NCBI GenBank assembly: GCA_027493615.1
Contig: JAOSKK010000037.1
Coordinates: 66,514 to 130,513 of the forward strand
Direction: 5' to 3'
DNA: 64,000 nt
Source of the DNA: Verrucomicrobiota bacterium
GTDB taxonomy: Bacteria > Verrucomicrobiota > Verrucomicrobiia > Limisphaerales > J093
Shown: piece by piece, positions 1 through 9,397 of the stretch
Numbering within the stretch: position 1 is the first letter of the stretch
Layout of the letters: the number at the start of each line of letters is the position of its first letter
Program-made: the position numbers and the translations under genes
Notes under the pieces: model-generated
What the model saw: the letters and a program-made list of their open reading frames with translations, nothing else
What the model was told of the DNA's origin: nothing
Database searches by the model: none

Positions 1-1646
1 CCCCAGCCCCCGTAACGCGTCGAGTGCACGTCGTGGATGTGGTTGTGGGCAACCCGCGTGCCCTCCGACGGACCGAGCGTGTACACAGCGCCCATGTCGC
101 TCAGGATGCGGTAGCCGAGATGATGCAGATGATTGAACTCGATCCGATTCCGCTTCGCGGCGCTTTCGTCGTAGCCCCAGCGCCAGCCCACGGAGACGGC
201 TGTGTAGAAGAAGTCGCCGATGTCGCAGTGGGTGATCACGTTGTCCGGGCTGTGCCCGATCCAGACCCCCACGGCCGGCGGGGCGAGCCGTCCGCCGCTC
301 TGGATGATGCAGTTGTGAATCGTGATGCCGCGGGTGCGAACCGGTTCGGGCACGATCCGCGTCTCCCCGATCCGGACCCCGCTGATGCCCAGATCGAAGA
401 GGCGGGTTTGCTCCACCCGACAGTCCTGCGCCGCGTGGCGGAACCAGAAGGCGGTGCTGCCGATGTGCTCCACAGCGCAGCGTCGGAATTCGATGTCGCG
501 AGCGGCGTCCACCTGGATGGCCGTGGCATCCACGTTCATGACCGCCTGCGCCGGTGGCAGTCCTTCTTGTGGAATCCGCCATTCACCGTGCCGGAACTTG
601 ATGCCTTCGAAGTGCAGATGCCGCACCCATCCGGCGGGATCCTCGGCCTGACCCTGGATGGCGAGGAACCGCTCCAGGCGAGGCGCGACCACTTCGGCGC
701 GGGTCAGGTCTTCCCCCTCTCGCGCCCGGTAGTACAGCCAGCCGTCACGATCCAGGAACCACTCGCCGGGGGCGTCCAGGGCGGCCAGGAAGTTCTCGAA
801 GTAAAAGAGACAACCGCGCGTCATCGGGTTCCAGGACTTCATGGCTTCACCCTGCGTGGCGAACTCGCCCGCGGCGGGATTGACCGATGCCAGCCACTCG
901 CGGGTCGTGTCCCACTTGTGCAGCACCACCACCTGGACGTCGCGCAGGGCAGCGGCGTCGAGACCTGCGAGCGATGGCAGGGCATCCGGCTTCGCGGTGA
1001 ATCGGTGCTGTGTTCGAGGGTCCGATCCCGTCCCCGCTTCTTCCTTCACGTCGACGAGCAGGTGAAATTCCCACCAGTTCGGCGTGCGGGCGCGCACCGC
1101 CCGTTGACCGTCGACCCAGAGCTGCTCGAACCGCCCTGACACCCCGTCCGCCGCCGCGGCACCGGGAACCCGCGTCTTCCAAACACCCGGCCGGGTCGTG
1201 TCCGGCTCCCAGCCCGTGAGGCGGCGTCCGCCGCTGAAGACGACCTCACCGCCAGCCGCCGCGCGGTAGAGCACCGGTCGGGTTGGCGACACCCCCGAGT
1301 CGGTCGCGTCGAACACCAGCGTCGCCTGCAGTTCGTAACGGCCCGGCAAGAACGTCACGGTCACCCCGCCATCCGGACGCGACCGGCGCTCCGCACGAAC
1401 CGCCTGCTGCGCGCGCGGGAAGGTCCGGAAAGGGGCCGCCCGCGTACCGGGGTTGGCATCGTCGCCTCCCGGGGCCACGAAGAACTCGGTGGCGGAGTCG
1501 GGCGTGACGCCGGTGGGTGGAGTGACCTCGCGCACGGGTTCGGCTGCTTCGAGGCGGAGGAGTGTGAACGCCAGGCAGAGAGACGAGACGGGGTTGAGCC
1601 ACCACAGTCGCAGAACGGAACGTAGGGTGAAGTGCGTGAAATCCAT
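1..1646 (-). CDS. Right-handed parallel beta-helix protein, C-terminus off the window
   Basis: The minus strand is open from an ATG at 1646 to base 1 (548 codons) with no stop or frame change. After a hydrophobic N-terminus (about residues 10-30, likely signal peptide) comes FFVAPGGDDANPGT-AAPF, the usual opening of secreted parallel beta-helix proteins. Further on are short repeated rungs with N/H/I pattern, such as ITIHNCIIQSGG, VITHCDIGDF, NRIEFNHLHHLGY and RVAHNHIHDVH. Such proteins usually bind or cleave polysaccharides, but no polysaccharide-lyase catalytic set can be assigned here, so substrate and activity are unknown. The gene lies 146 nt downstream of a co-directional sigma-factor gene. 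The plus-strand frames over this region give low-complexity shadows. Confidence 0.85.
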   Translation of the reverse strand, partial: MDFTHFTLRSVLRLWWLNPVSSLCLAFTLLRLEAAEPVREVTPPTGVTPDSATEFFVAPGGDDANPGTRAAPFRTFPRAQQAVRAERRSRPDGGVTVTFLPGRYELQATLVFDATDSGVSPTRPVLYRAAAGGEVVFSGGRRLTGWEPDTTRPGVWKTRVPGAAAADGVSGRFEQLWVDGQRAVRARTPNWWEFHLLVDVKEEAGTGSDPRTQHRFTAKPDALPSLAGLDAAALRDVQVVVLHKWDTTREWLASVNPAAGEFATQGEAMKSWNPMTRGCLFYFENFLAALDAPGEWFLDRDGWLYYRAREGEDLTRAEVVAPRLERFLAIQGQAEDPAGWVRHLHFEGIKFRHGEWRIPQEGLPPAQAVMNVDATAIQVDAARDIEFRRCAVEHIGSTAFWFRHAAQDCRVEQTRLFDLGISGVRIGETRIVPEPVRTRGITIHNCIIQSGGRLAPPAVGVWIGHSPDNVITHCDIGDFFYTAVSVGWRWGYDESAAKRNRIEFNHLHHLGYRILSDMGAVYTLGPSEGTRVAHNHIHDVHSTRYGGW

Positions 1647-1792
1647 AGCAATGACGATGTTCGACACAGTGCCTCGGGCGGCCGCCGACTCAACGACGGG
1701 GGAGCCGAGCTCGAGATGCCCGAGGAGAGCGCAAAGTCGGGCAGCACGCGAGCCCAGAGAATCGATAGGCGATAGGGGTCCGACCCCGCCCG

Positions 1793-2455
1793 CTACGCCC
1801 GTAGCCGTTCCACCTCCGCCCTGAGCAGACGTCCGACCCGGTGCTTGACCAGATAGACGTGCGCGACACTGACCCCCAAGGCCCTGGCGGTGTCGCGTGA
1901 GGACAGGCCCCGCACGGCCGCCAGATGATAGATCTCGTAATGCGCCGGGTCGACCCGTCCCTTCACCCGATCCAGCGCCGCGCGCAGGAGGTTCGTGTGC
2001 CACTCCTCTTCCCAATGGACGTCCAACTCCGGAGGGGCGGGATCGGGCACACGCTCGATGGTCGCCGTCCGCCCCGTTTCGTCGGCACCCGCATGTCCGT
2101 GTCCGCCGCCGGCCAGTGACACCGGCTCCGCGCCGGCGCGCCCGTGCCGCCTTTTCCGATACTGATCGTTGACCTTCCAGCGGGTAACGGCGAGCAGCCA
2201 GCCCTTCAGCGAGTCCTTGCCCGGCTGATAGACGAACTCGGGCAACTTCTTCGCGGCCGCGATCATCACTTCCTGCACCACCTCCTCGGCCTCGGTTTCA
2301 GTGAGACCGGCCTTGACCGCCGCGGCGTGAATGAGCCGCCAGTAAGTGTCGAAGAAGCGGCGCCAGTCCTCCTGGTTGCTGAGGTCCTTGAGCCGCTCGA
2401 GCAGACTTTGGCGGGTCGGGATCGTCGCTGGATCGTTCGCACCCATAGGCTCCAC
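1793..2455 (-). CDS. ECF-type RNA polymerase sigma factor
   Basis: A 220-residue sigma-70 family protein. Region 2 is visible at about residues 30-100: RRFFDTYWRLIHAAAVKAG, then EAEEVVQEVMIAAAKKL, and GWLLAVTRWKVNDQYRKR, the region 2.3/2.4 promoter-melting helix. A Gly/Ala-rich linker follows (about 105-140). Region 4 is at about 155-215, with an HTH around LSSRDTARALGVSVAHVYLVKHRVGR. It should direct RNA polymerase to a small regulon. No anti-sigma gene is adjacent. The only co-directional neighbour downstream is the beta-helix gene, a candidate target. The start at 2455 (MEPMGAND) gives a normal ECF length; the second Met at codon 4 is an equally possible start. Confidence 0.9.
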   Translation of the reverse strand: MEPMGANDPATIPTRQSLLERLKDLSNQEDWRRFFDTYWRLIHAAAVKAGLTETEAEEVVQEVMIAAAKKLPEFVYQPGKDSLKGWLLAVTRWKVNDQYRKRRHGRAGAEPVSLAGGGHGHAGADETGRTATIERVPDPAPPELDVHWEEEWHTNLLRAALDRVKGRVDPAHYEIYHLAAVRGLSSRDTARALGVSVAHVYLVKHRVGRLLRAEVERLRA

Positions 2456-2787
2456 CAGGAAACCGCGCCCGGCATGCCAACTCTTTCACCGGGAATTCAG
2501 CTTAGGCGCGACGTCCCCACCTGCCAACGGCCAAAAACGCGGTCCGCCCGGTCCGGGTTTCCATCGGGGTCGGGGCACGCCAAGCGGTGCTCACTTGCGC
2601 GCACTTGAGACCTTCGGCAAAGCCGGAATCGTGGGACGCCCTGCCGAATCGGAGCTCACGCCGTTGATGTCGCGGCGCTGAAAGAAATGCGGCACAGGTC
2701 GCGGTCTCTGGGTGTCAACCGGACGATGAAGCGCGGGGCTGACAGGATCGGGCGTCCCGCGTTCGTAGAAGGGTACCGGGCTGTGTT
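2456..2787. other. Intergenic region between divergent sigma-factor and pseudopilin-like genes
   Basis: About 330 nt between divergent genes, presumably holding both promoters. I see no RNA gene or convincing promoter boxes; the only less GC-rich stretch is near 2690-2800. Confidence 0.4.
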
Positions 2788-3182
2788 ATGAACTCACACT
2801 CTCTCTCCTTGTGCCTTCCCTGGGGGAAGCGCTCACCACCAGCCGTTTTCCCGAGCCGGCTGCCCGGCAGACCGACGGACGATCGCGAGCGGGCCGGAAG
2901 GAACCCGCCGCGACCTTGATCGAGTTGCTGTCCGTGGTGGCGATCATCGGGATTCTCGCCGGGACCTTGCTTCCGGGCGTGAGCCGCGCCTACACCAAGG
3001 CACGGAACCGTATCATCTGGGTGAACTACTACCACGACCTGCAACTGCGCTATCCGGAGCTGGACTGGTACCTCACCAACACACCGGACTCCGCGTTCCA
3101 CCAGTTGTACAGCAACCGGCTCGATGAGGTGCCCAGGTCGGAAGTCAAGTTCTGGAAAGACCGGCTTGCAGGGAGACGGTAG
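2788..3182 (+). CDS. Short type II/IV pseudopilin-like protein (N-methylation motif), frame change near the start
   Basis: The core is ATLIELLSVVAIIGILAG, the prepilin cleavage/methylation motif and hydrophobic helix of type II secretion pseudopilins (Glu at position +5 of the mature helix). The mature part is only about 85 residues: TKARNRIIWVNYYHDLQ then a short charged tail ending KDRLAGRR. This is far shorter than the usual verrucomicrobial pseudopilins with a long C-terminal domain. An ATG at 2788 reads MNSHSLSLCLPWGK and leads towards DDRERAGR; joining it to the motif needs a one-base frame change near 2893 (GGGCCGGAAGGAACCC). Without it, the in-frame start is 2811. Role in a secretion machine is an inference. 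Confidence 0.65.
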
Positions 3183-3504
3183 ACGACGGGGCCCTTGGCG
3201 GCAGAGGTGCAAGGTGTCCGGTGGCCCTCCCCGACGAGGCGAGGGGAGCGCACCCGTCTTCGTTGGGAGGGGAGCGCACCCGCCCCGGGTGCCGTGGCGG
3301 GCGCCTCGCACGCCACCTCGTTCGCTGATGGCGGAGGTGCCCTTCCAGGGCGAAGGCGCATGCAGGACCCACCCACTGCGGGCGTTGCCCACAGCCACGA
3401 TGGCCCCGACCCTCCGCCGGCGTGTCCGTGGCAATCCCCAATGCGACGGTCGGCACCGGTCGGGCGGCAAGGGCCCCATGGCTGCCCTGCACCCGCCCGC
3501 TCCC
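3183..3504. other. Intergenic region between convergent genes
   Basis: The stretch holds a short direct repeat, GGGGAGCGCACCCG, at about 3242-3254 and 3270-3283. The rest is very GC-rich with no gene I can support. Confidence 0.4.
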
Positions 3505-5596
3505 TCACCTTGGCCACTGGTCCTTCCCCATGCCGAGCTGCTCGCACAAATGCCAGTAACGCGTTTCGTTCGTCAGCCCGTCCCACGCCCAATCCGTCCG
3601 CAAGCCGCCCCAGTCCGGCATGAAAAGTTGCTCACACCGATCGTCGATGGCCTGCTGCAGGTAGTCCATGGCCAGTTCCTTCTCGCCGAGCGCGGCGTAG
3701 ACCCGCGCGACAAAGTAAGGGTTAAGGTACGGCCGTGATCGCTGGTGAGCGAGTAACTCCTCGAGGACCGCCTCGGCTTGGGCGCGTTCCCCTGCCGGGC
3801 ATGGGCAACCGCCAGCAGCGCCGTCAGCTCCTGCCGCTCATGGACGGCCTGGCTGTCGGCGATCGCCGCGATGCCTTGCGCGTAGTCGCCTTTCGCCACC
3901 AGGCAATGGGCCAGCCAGTAGTAACCGTCCGCATGCCCCGGGAACAGCTCCAGCGTGCGGCGGGCCACGTGGATGGCAGAGTCATACTCGCGGTGGACCC
4001 ACCGGGCGGAACACATATAGAAACGGCCGAAGTCCATCGGTTCCGGGTCCTCCGACAGGCGTTGCTCCTTGCGCGCCTCTTCCAGGCGACCGCTGATTCG
4101 CAGCCACCACGCCCGGGTGAAGTGCCAAGACTGCCCGGAGGAGAACGCGATCTCGCGCTCGTGGCACGCGTCGAATGCCCGCCAGTCATGGTCAAAAATG
4201 AGGAAGTAACAACCCAGCTCGTTCAGGGCGGCGGTGTGCGTATCGTCCCGCGCGAGGATCGCGTCGAGGCGTCGGCGTACGTTCGGCCAGAGCTCAAGCG
4301 GCGCACGGTAAATGGCCACACAGCGTAGGAAATAGGTGTCTGAGTAGTCGGCGTCGAGGTAGCCGGGATCCAGGGCCAGCGCCCGCTGGACCAGGCGCAT
4401 GCCTTCAGTGTGCGCTTGTTGAGTCTCCCCCTTGCGCCCAGTACAGACTGGCGGCCTGCCGGGCGAACCCCAGCGCGGCCAGGTTGTTCGTCAGGAGCAC
4501 GTCGATCCGGCGCTGCGTCTCTTCCGGAACCGCCACCTCGAACCTGGCCAGGACCCCGGCCAACCCGCGTCGGTCAAACTCGATCAGTTGGTTGGTCGTT
4601 CCCGTGAACGTCTCCTCCCACAACGGCGGGTCCGCGCCGTTCTCAAAAAGTCGCAGCCCCAGCGCCAGCGTCTCGCCCTCGATGGCCACGCGGCCGGTCA
4701 GGACATGGCGCATCGCGTTGGTCCGGGCCAGCGAGCGGCGCAGTTCCTCCTCGTCCAAAACCACCCAGCCGGACTTGCGCGGTCCCACCGCCACGCCCGG
4801 CACCAGGCCGAGCGAGTCGATGAAGGCATCCGTGACCCGGCCGCACAGGTCGCGGTCGGCCCCGCTCGTCCCGCCATTGCGGAAAGGCAGCACGAACACC
4901 GAATGCGGCGCGACCACGGCGGCGGCGGGCGGTTGAGCCAGTGGAGTTCGACGTCCCGACCGGAACGCCCCCAACGCCAGCCCTGCCACCAGCAGGATGC
5001 CCACGACGGGCGCCGCAACCCGCTTCACCCGCGCCCAACGCCGCTGCAGCGCGTGCCGGGCGCGGACCGATTCCCCCGCGTCCAAGTGCTCCAAGTCGGC
5101 CAACATCGCCCGGGCGTCCGGATACCGCAGGCGGGGATCGGGCGCACAGGCCCGGTGCAGGACCGCGTTGAGCTCGAGCAAAGGCTCGCGGTCCGTGCGC
5201 GTCGGCAGGTCAGGGGGCGGCTCCGGAAAGTCCCGACGGTCCCGGCCGGTGCTCAGTTCGTACAAGACCTTGCCCAGCGCATGGCAATCGGCCGAGGGGG
5301 TGCCCGGCCCTTCGGCGGGCATGTAGCCCTCCGTCCCCACGAACGAGCGCGAAAGGGCCGCTCATCGTCGAACTCGGCCCGCCGGATCACCTTGACGGCG
5401 CGCCAGGTGCCCAACGTCTTGTGTCGCGCCAGCCACACCTCGCCGTAGGCGCCCCGGCCAATCGAGCGGACCAGGTCGAAGTCCGGGATGGCCACGAGGG
5501 TGGCGGCGGCGGGAGGACTTCTGCCGCCGAACACAGGGCGCGCGCCTGGATCGCTGGCTGGCACGGGGTGGGAGGGAGTTGATTGTCGCCAGTCAT
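3505..5596 (-). pseudogene. Membrane-anchored Ser/Thr protein kinase with TPR sensor region, kinase core missing and frame broken
   Basis: One gene can be followed over three frames. N-lobe: DLVRSIGRGAYGEVW (P-loop) and AVKVIRR (ATP-binding Lys), ending at EFDDERPF near 5355. The sequence then jumps to SFVGTEGYMPAEGPGTP, the activation-segment end (APE-like), followed by DCHALGKVLYELSTG. The region that should hold the catalytic loop (HRDxKxxN) and DFG, normally well over 100 residues, is absent. Downstream are a TM helix (PVVGILLVAGLALGAF), a TolB-like region (SVFVLPFRN) and TPR-like repeats (GHADGYYWLAHCLVAKGDYA) to the stop at 3505. Further frame changes lie near 4410 and 3795. It may be a decayed kinase or an assembly collapse. 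The ATG at 5596 (MTGDNQLPPTP) is a tentative start. Typical members sense through the extracytoplasmic part and phosphorylate cytoplasmic targets. Confidence 0.7.
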
Positions 5597-5660
5597 AGAA
5601 CTGACGGTGGTCGCAGGCAAGAGAAGAAGTCGCCCTTGATCCACCGGCGCGCACGCTTAC

Positions 5661-5712
5661 GCAAAGCGGCGCTGAAAGTCGCCGCACTCCAGACGCTTCG
5701 CGACTTGCCTAC
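5661..5712. repeat. Dispersed palindromic repeat, family A
   Basis: Reads AAAGCGGCGCTGAAAGTCGC then CGCACTCCAGACGCTTCGCGACTT. It matches, in this or the opposite orientation, copies at 28174, 37236, 59067, 59136, 63306 and 63370. It sits between the kinase gene and hisC and adds spurious codons upstream of the kinase. Confidence 0.75.
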
Positions 5713-5774
5713 CGCCCTGTGCTCTGCGCCGCGAGGCGGGAGGGCCCCTGCTCGGACCGGACTGATCCCCTGGA

Positions 5775-6956
5775 TCACTCTTCGGCGGCCTTGGCGACGA
5801 GGATCTTCTTGATGATCTCCACGAGCGTCTTCAGCTCTGCATCGCTGCCCACGGTGATCCGCAGGTAGGAGCGCGTCTCGAGGGTGTCGAACCACCGCAC
5901 CATCACCTGACGCTCCCGCAACTTGGTGAACCACGTCTCCGCCGAGAAGCGCGGCGGGCGCACGAAGAGGAAGTTGGTCTGGCTCGGCATCACCGTGAAG
6001 CCCAGGTCGGACAGGGTTTCGCCCAGGCGGGTCCGGCTGGCCTGGAGCCGTTCGACGTTGGCGCGGTAGTACGGGGAGGTCGTCCAGCGTGGCGGCCGCG
6101 GCGACCTGGGCCAATCCGTTCACGTTGTAGCTGTCCCTGGCCTTGAGCATCCCCGCAATCAGCGCCGGGTGCCCGACGGCATAACCGATCCGCAGCGCGC
6201 ACAGCGAGTAGGCCTTGGAGAAGGTGCGCAGGACCAGCACGTGGGGATAACGCAGCGCCAGCGACATTGCATTCTGGTCGGCGAAATCGGCATAGGCTTC
6301 ATCCAGCACGACGACACGTTCCTGCCCACGGATCAACTGCTCGAGCTCCGCCGTCGCATAGCCGCGGCCGGTGGGCGCGTTGGGCGTGGTGATGAACGTG
6401 AGCGCAGCACCAAAATCCCAGGTGCGCCCGCGTCGCAACGCAGCGCTGTTCGGCAACTCGAACTCCATGGGCAACGGCACCGGGTTCTTGTGCGCGCCGT
6501 GAAGGTCCGCCAGGACCGGATAGAGCGAGTAGCTCGGCAGGAAATACTGGACCGTCCGCAGGCTGACCTTCGCCGCCCCGTGGCTGGGATACAGGTTGTA
6601 GTGGTCCATTGAACCGCCGGGGGAGGAATCCACAAAGACGCGCGTGGCCAGGGCCAGCAATTCGTCCGAGCCATTGCCCACCATCACGTTCTCCACCTGG
6701 CAACCGTGCAGCTTGGCCAGGCGCTCGCGCAGCGGCTCCGCCGTCGGGTTGGGGTACAGTCGCAACCGGTCATCCAAGGCGCCCTTGATGGCGGGGCGAG
6801 CACTTTGGGCGACGGGCCGTACGGGTTCTCGTTGGTGTTGAGTTTGACCACCCCCTTGGCTTTGGGCTGCTCGCCAGGCACGTAGGCCTTCAGGTCCTGA
6901 ATCAAAGGACGCACCAGCGCGGCGGGAACGATGTCTTCCGGAGTCTTCTTTTTCAT
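5775..6956 (-). CDS. hisC: Histidinol-phosphate aminotransferase (two frame changes)
   Basis: PLP-dependent class I/II aminotransferase converting imidazole-acetol phosphate and glutamate to L-histidinol phosphate in histidine synthesis. Visible family motifs, in order: KLNTNENPYGPSP near the N-terminus, LYPNPTAEPLRERLAKLHG, NVMVGNGSDELL, FITTPNAPTG, VVLDEAYADFA (PLP-contacting Asp/Tyr), RTFSKAYSLCALRIGYAVG (Schiff-base Lys) and, near the end, SYLRITVGSDAE. The start ATG 6956 gives MKKKTPEDIVPAALVRP. The frame changes near 6790 and near 6075; the joined protein is about 393 residues, normal for HisC. It follows hisD on the same strand with a 49-nt gap, consistent with a hisDC operon. All residues expected of a working enzyme seem present if the indels are errors. 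Confidence 0.88.
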
Positions 6957-7005
6957 GATGTCGGAACAGCGTGTTGAGGATGTGAACGGCTTCCACCGGG
7001 CGGGT

Positions 7006-8312
7006 TCAGCGACGGCGCCCCCGGGTCAGACGAATCGCGGCCGACCGGCCGTGGGCGTCGAGCCCCTCCAGCGCCGCCAGGGTCTGCACCGCGGCCAGTG
7101 AACGACTCAGCGCGTCGCGACGGTACTCGACGACGCTCGTGCGCCGCTGGAACTGGTCCACGGTCAGACCGGCAAAACTTCGGCCGGCGCCCCCGTGGGG
7201 AGCGTGTGGCTCGGTCCCGCCACATAGTCGCCCAACACCGTCGGCGACCAGGGTCCGAGAAACAGCGCGCCCGCCGTCCGAATGCGCGCCGCCACGCGCG
7301 CGGGCTGGCGCGTCAGGACCTCGCAATGCTCGGGGGCCAGGCGGTTGACCAGCTCGATGCCCTGGTCGAGGGACTTGACGTGGATCAGCCAGGCGTTGTT
7401 GGTCAGCACCCGCTCGATGTACTCGCGACGGGTCAGCGAGGGCAACTGACGTTCCAACTCCCGCTGCACCGCCGTCAGCAGCCGCGCCGAAGTCGTCACC
7501 AGCCAGACGCGCTCGTGCCCGGAACCGTGCTCGGCCTGCGCCAGCAAATCCGCGGCGGCATGCGCTGGAACCGCGGTGTCGTCGGCCAGCACCAACACCT
7601 CGCTGGGACCGGGCAGGAGGTCAATCGCCACCCGGCCCACCAGCAGGCGCTTGGCCGTCACCACATACGCGTTGCCCGGACCAAACACCCTTTGCACCGG
7701 CGCAATGGAGGCCGTGCCCAACGCCAGGGCCGCGATGGCCTGGGCCCCGCCCACCCGATAGATTTCCGTGGCCCCCGCCAGACGGGCCGCAAAGAGCAGG
7801 GGCGCGCTGATTACCCCCTCCGCGTTGGCCGGCGTGCACACCACGATCTGCGGACAGCCCGCCACTCGCGCCAGCACCACCGTCATCAACGCCGTCGAAA
7901 CGAGCGGCGCGGTCCCTCCCGGGATGTAAATCCCCACCCGCTCGAACGGGTCGAACTTCTCCCCCACGGTCGCGCCCTGGACGTTCCGGGCCGCCCAGTC
8001 CCGCTGCAACGCCTTGCGGCTGAAACGCTCGATGTTCTTCGCCGCCAGTCCCAGGGCCCTGCGCAACGCGGGACCCGCCTGCACCGACGCCTCGAGCAAC
8101 TCCGCCTGCGTGACCGCCAGTTGCCCGGGCTCCAGGTTCGCCCCGTCAAACCGCCGCGTCAGCGCGCACAGGGCGGCATCGCCCTCCGCCGCCACGGCCT
8201 CGATGATCTCACGCGTGCGCGCCTCGATCGCCGGGTCCAGCAGGTTCGAGCCTCCGACCAGACCGGCCAGCGCCTGGTCAAAACCGGGCTCACTGTGACG
8301 AATAACGTGCAT
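7006..8312 (-). CDS. hisD: Histidinol dehydrogenase (one frame change near 7190)
   Basis: NAD- and Zn-dependent enzyme oxidising L-histidinol to L-histidine, the last step of the pathway. Seen: RVGIYIPGGTAPLVSTALM, QIVVCTPANAEG, EIYRVGGAQAIAALALGT, VFGPGNAYVVTAKR, DLLPGPSEVLVLAD, LLAQAEHGS (Zn-ligand region), LAPEHCEVLT and, after the frame change, SFAGLTVDQFQRRTSVVEY. The first 382 codons are one frame; the last ~60 are in another. The switch is at a C run at 7190-7194, where one added base restores the typical GGAG(R/K)SFAGLT. The joined length of about 435 matches the family. The start ATG 8312 (MHVIRHSEPGF) is normal. It is first of the hisDC pair and divergent from the 8420 gene, sharing a 107-nt upstream region. 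Confidence 0.9.
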
Positions 8313-8419
8313 TTATTCTGATTGTTGCCAAATCCGCGGCCGAAGTCAACGCCTCTCCTTGGGCGCTGCCTCCTTTTCGCTTCCTTCCCCTCCCGCACCG
8401 CGCTTGAATCCCGCCCGCC

Positions 8420-9337
8420 ATGAACCCGCGCTTCTCGCTCGACCGCCGGGCGTTTCTGACAACCGCCGGCACCACGCTCGCCGCCCTCCTGCCCGCCACC
8501 TCCCTGCAGGCCCTCGAACCGCTGCAGCGGGCCGGCCGTTGCCGGCTCGAGCTGAGCCTCGCCGCTTACTCGTTCCGGGAGTTCTTCGGACACGCCGACC
8601 CGGCACGGCGGCTCACGCTCCCCGCCTTCATCGACTACTGCGCGGAGCAGGGCTGCGACGCCACCGAGCTGACCAGCTACTACTTCCCGAAAGAAGTCAC
8701 ACCCAGCCTGCTCATCGAGCTCAAGCGCCACGCCTTCCTCCGGGGCCTCACCATCAGCGGGACCGCCGTGGGCAACAACTTCGCGCTGCCTGACGGGCCT
8801 GAGCGCGACGCGCAGATCGCACACGTCAAGACCTGGGTGGACCACGCGGCCCGCCTCGGCGCCCCCCACATCCGGGTGTTCGCCGGCGAGGCCAAAGGCC
8901 TGGATCGGACTGCCGCCAAACGCCAGTGCATCCGCGCCCTGGAAGAGTGCGGCGCCTACGCCGGCCGCCAGGGGATCTGGTTGGGTCTGGAGAACCACGG
9001 CGGCATTGTTGCCGAGGTGGCGGACCTCATTGAGATCGTACGGGCCGTGCAATCGCCGTGGGTGGGCGTCAACCTGGACACCGGCAACTTCTACTCCGAG
9101 GCCGATCCCTACGAGGAGATGGCGCGGCTGGCCCCCTACGCCGTCAACGCCCAACTCAAGGTCGCCATCAGCCGTCGCGGCCAGGGCAAGCTTCCGACCG
9201 ACCTCGACCGGGTCATCGAGGTGCTCGTGAAGGCGAACTACCAGGGCTACGTGGCGCTCGAGTACGAGGAACAGGATCCCTGGGGCGAGGTCCCCGGCTG
9301 GCTGCAGCGGATGCGACAGGCCTTCGTGCGCCTCTAG
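8420..9337 (+). CDS. Sugar phosphate isomerase/epimerase-like TIM-barrel protein with Tat signal
   Basis: A 305-residue protein of the xylose-isomerase-like TIM barrel superfamily (AP endonuclease 2/hydroxypyruvate isomerase fold). Residues 1-33 form a twin-arginine signal (SLDRRAFLTTAGTTLAALLP), so export to the periplasm is likely. The barrel shows strands and metal-ligand positions typical of the family: ELSLAAYSFREFF, CDATELTSYYFP, PHIRVFAGEAKG, WLGLENHGG (Glu ligand), GVNLDTGNFY (Asp ligand), INAQLK-like AVNAQLKVAI, and YVALEYEEQDPW (last Glu). Exported members are frequent in Verrucomicrobiota/Planctomycetes sugar-degradation loci. The substrate cannot be told from sequence. It is divergent from hisD and co-directional with the next gene (60 nt). 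Confidence 0.85.
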   Translation: MNPRFSLDRRAFLTTAGTTLAALLPATSLQALEPLQRAGRCRLELSLAAYSFREFFGHADPARRLTLPAFIDYCAEQGCDATELTSYYFPKEVTPSLLIELKRHAFLRGLTISGTAVGNNFALPDGPERDAQIAHVKTWVDHAARLGAPHIRVFAGEAKGLDRTAAKRQCIRALEECGAYAGRQGIWLGLENHGGIVAEVADLIEIVRAVQSPWVGVNLDTGNFYSEADPYEEMARLAPYAVNAQLKVAISRRGQGKLPTDLDRVIEVLVKANYQGYVALEYEEQDPWGEVPGWLQRMRQAFVRL

Positions 9338-9397
9338 CAGCGTGTCGAACGGCAACCCTCCCACCGGCTGACAGGGCTGGGGAAGCGGCATGCCCGA

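Noticed and set aside
24..1139. 371-codon open frame on the plus strand
   Set aside because: Shadow of the beta-helix gene; the minus strand gives a continuous, recognisable protein while this frame is Arg/Pro/Val-rich without family motifs.
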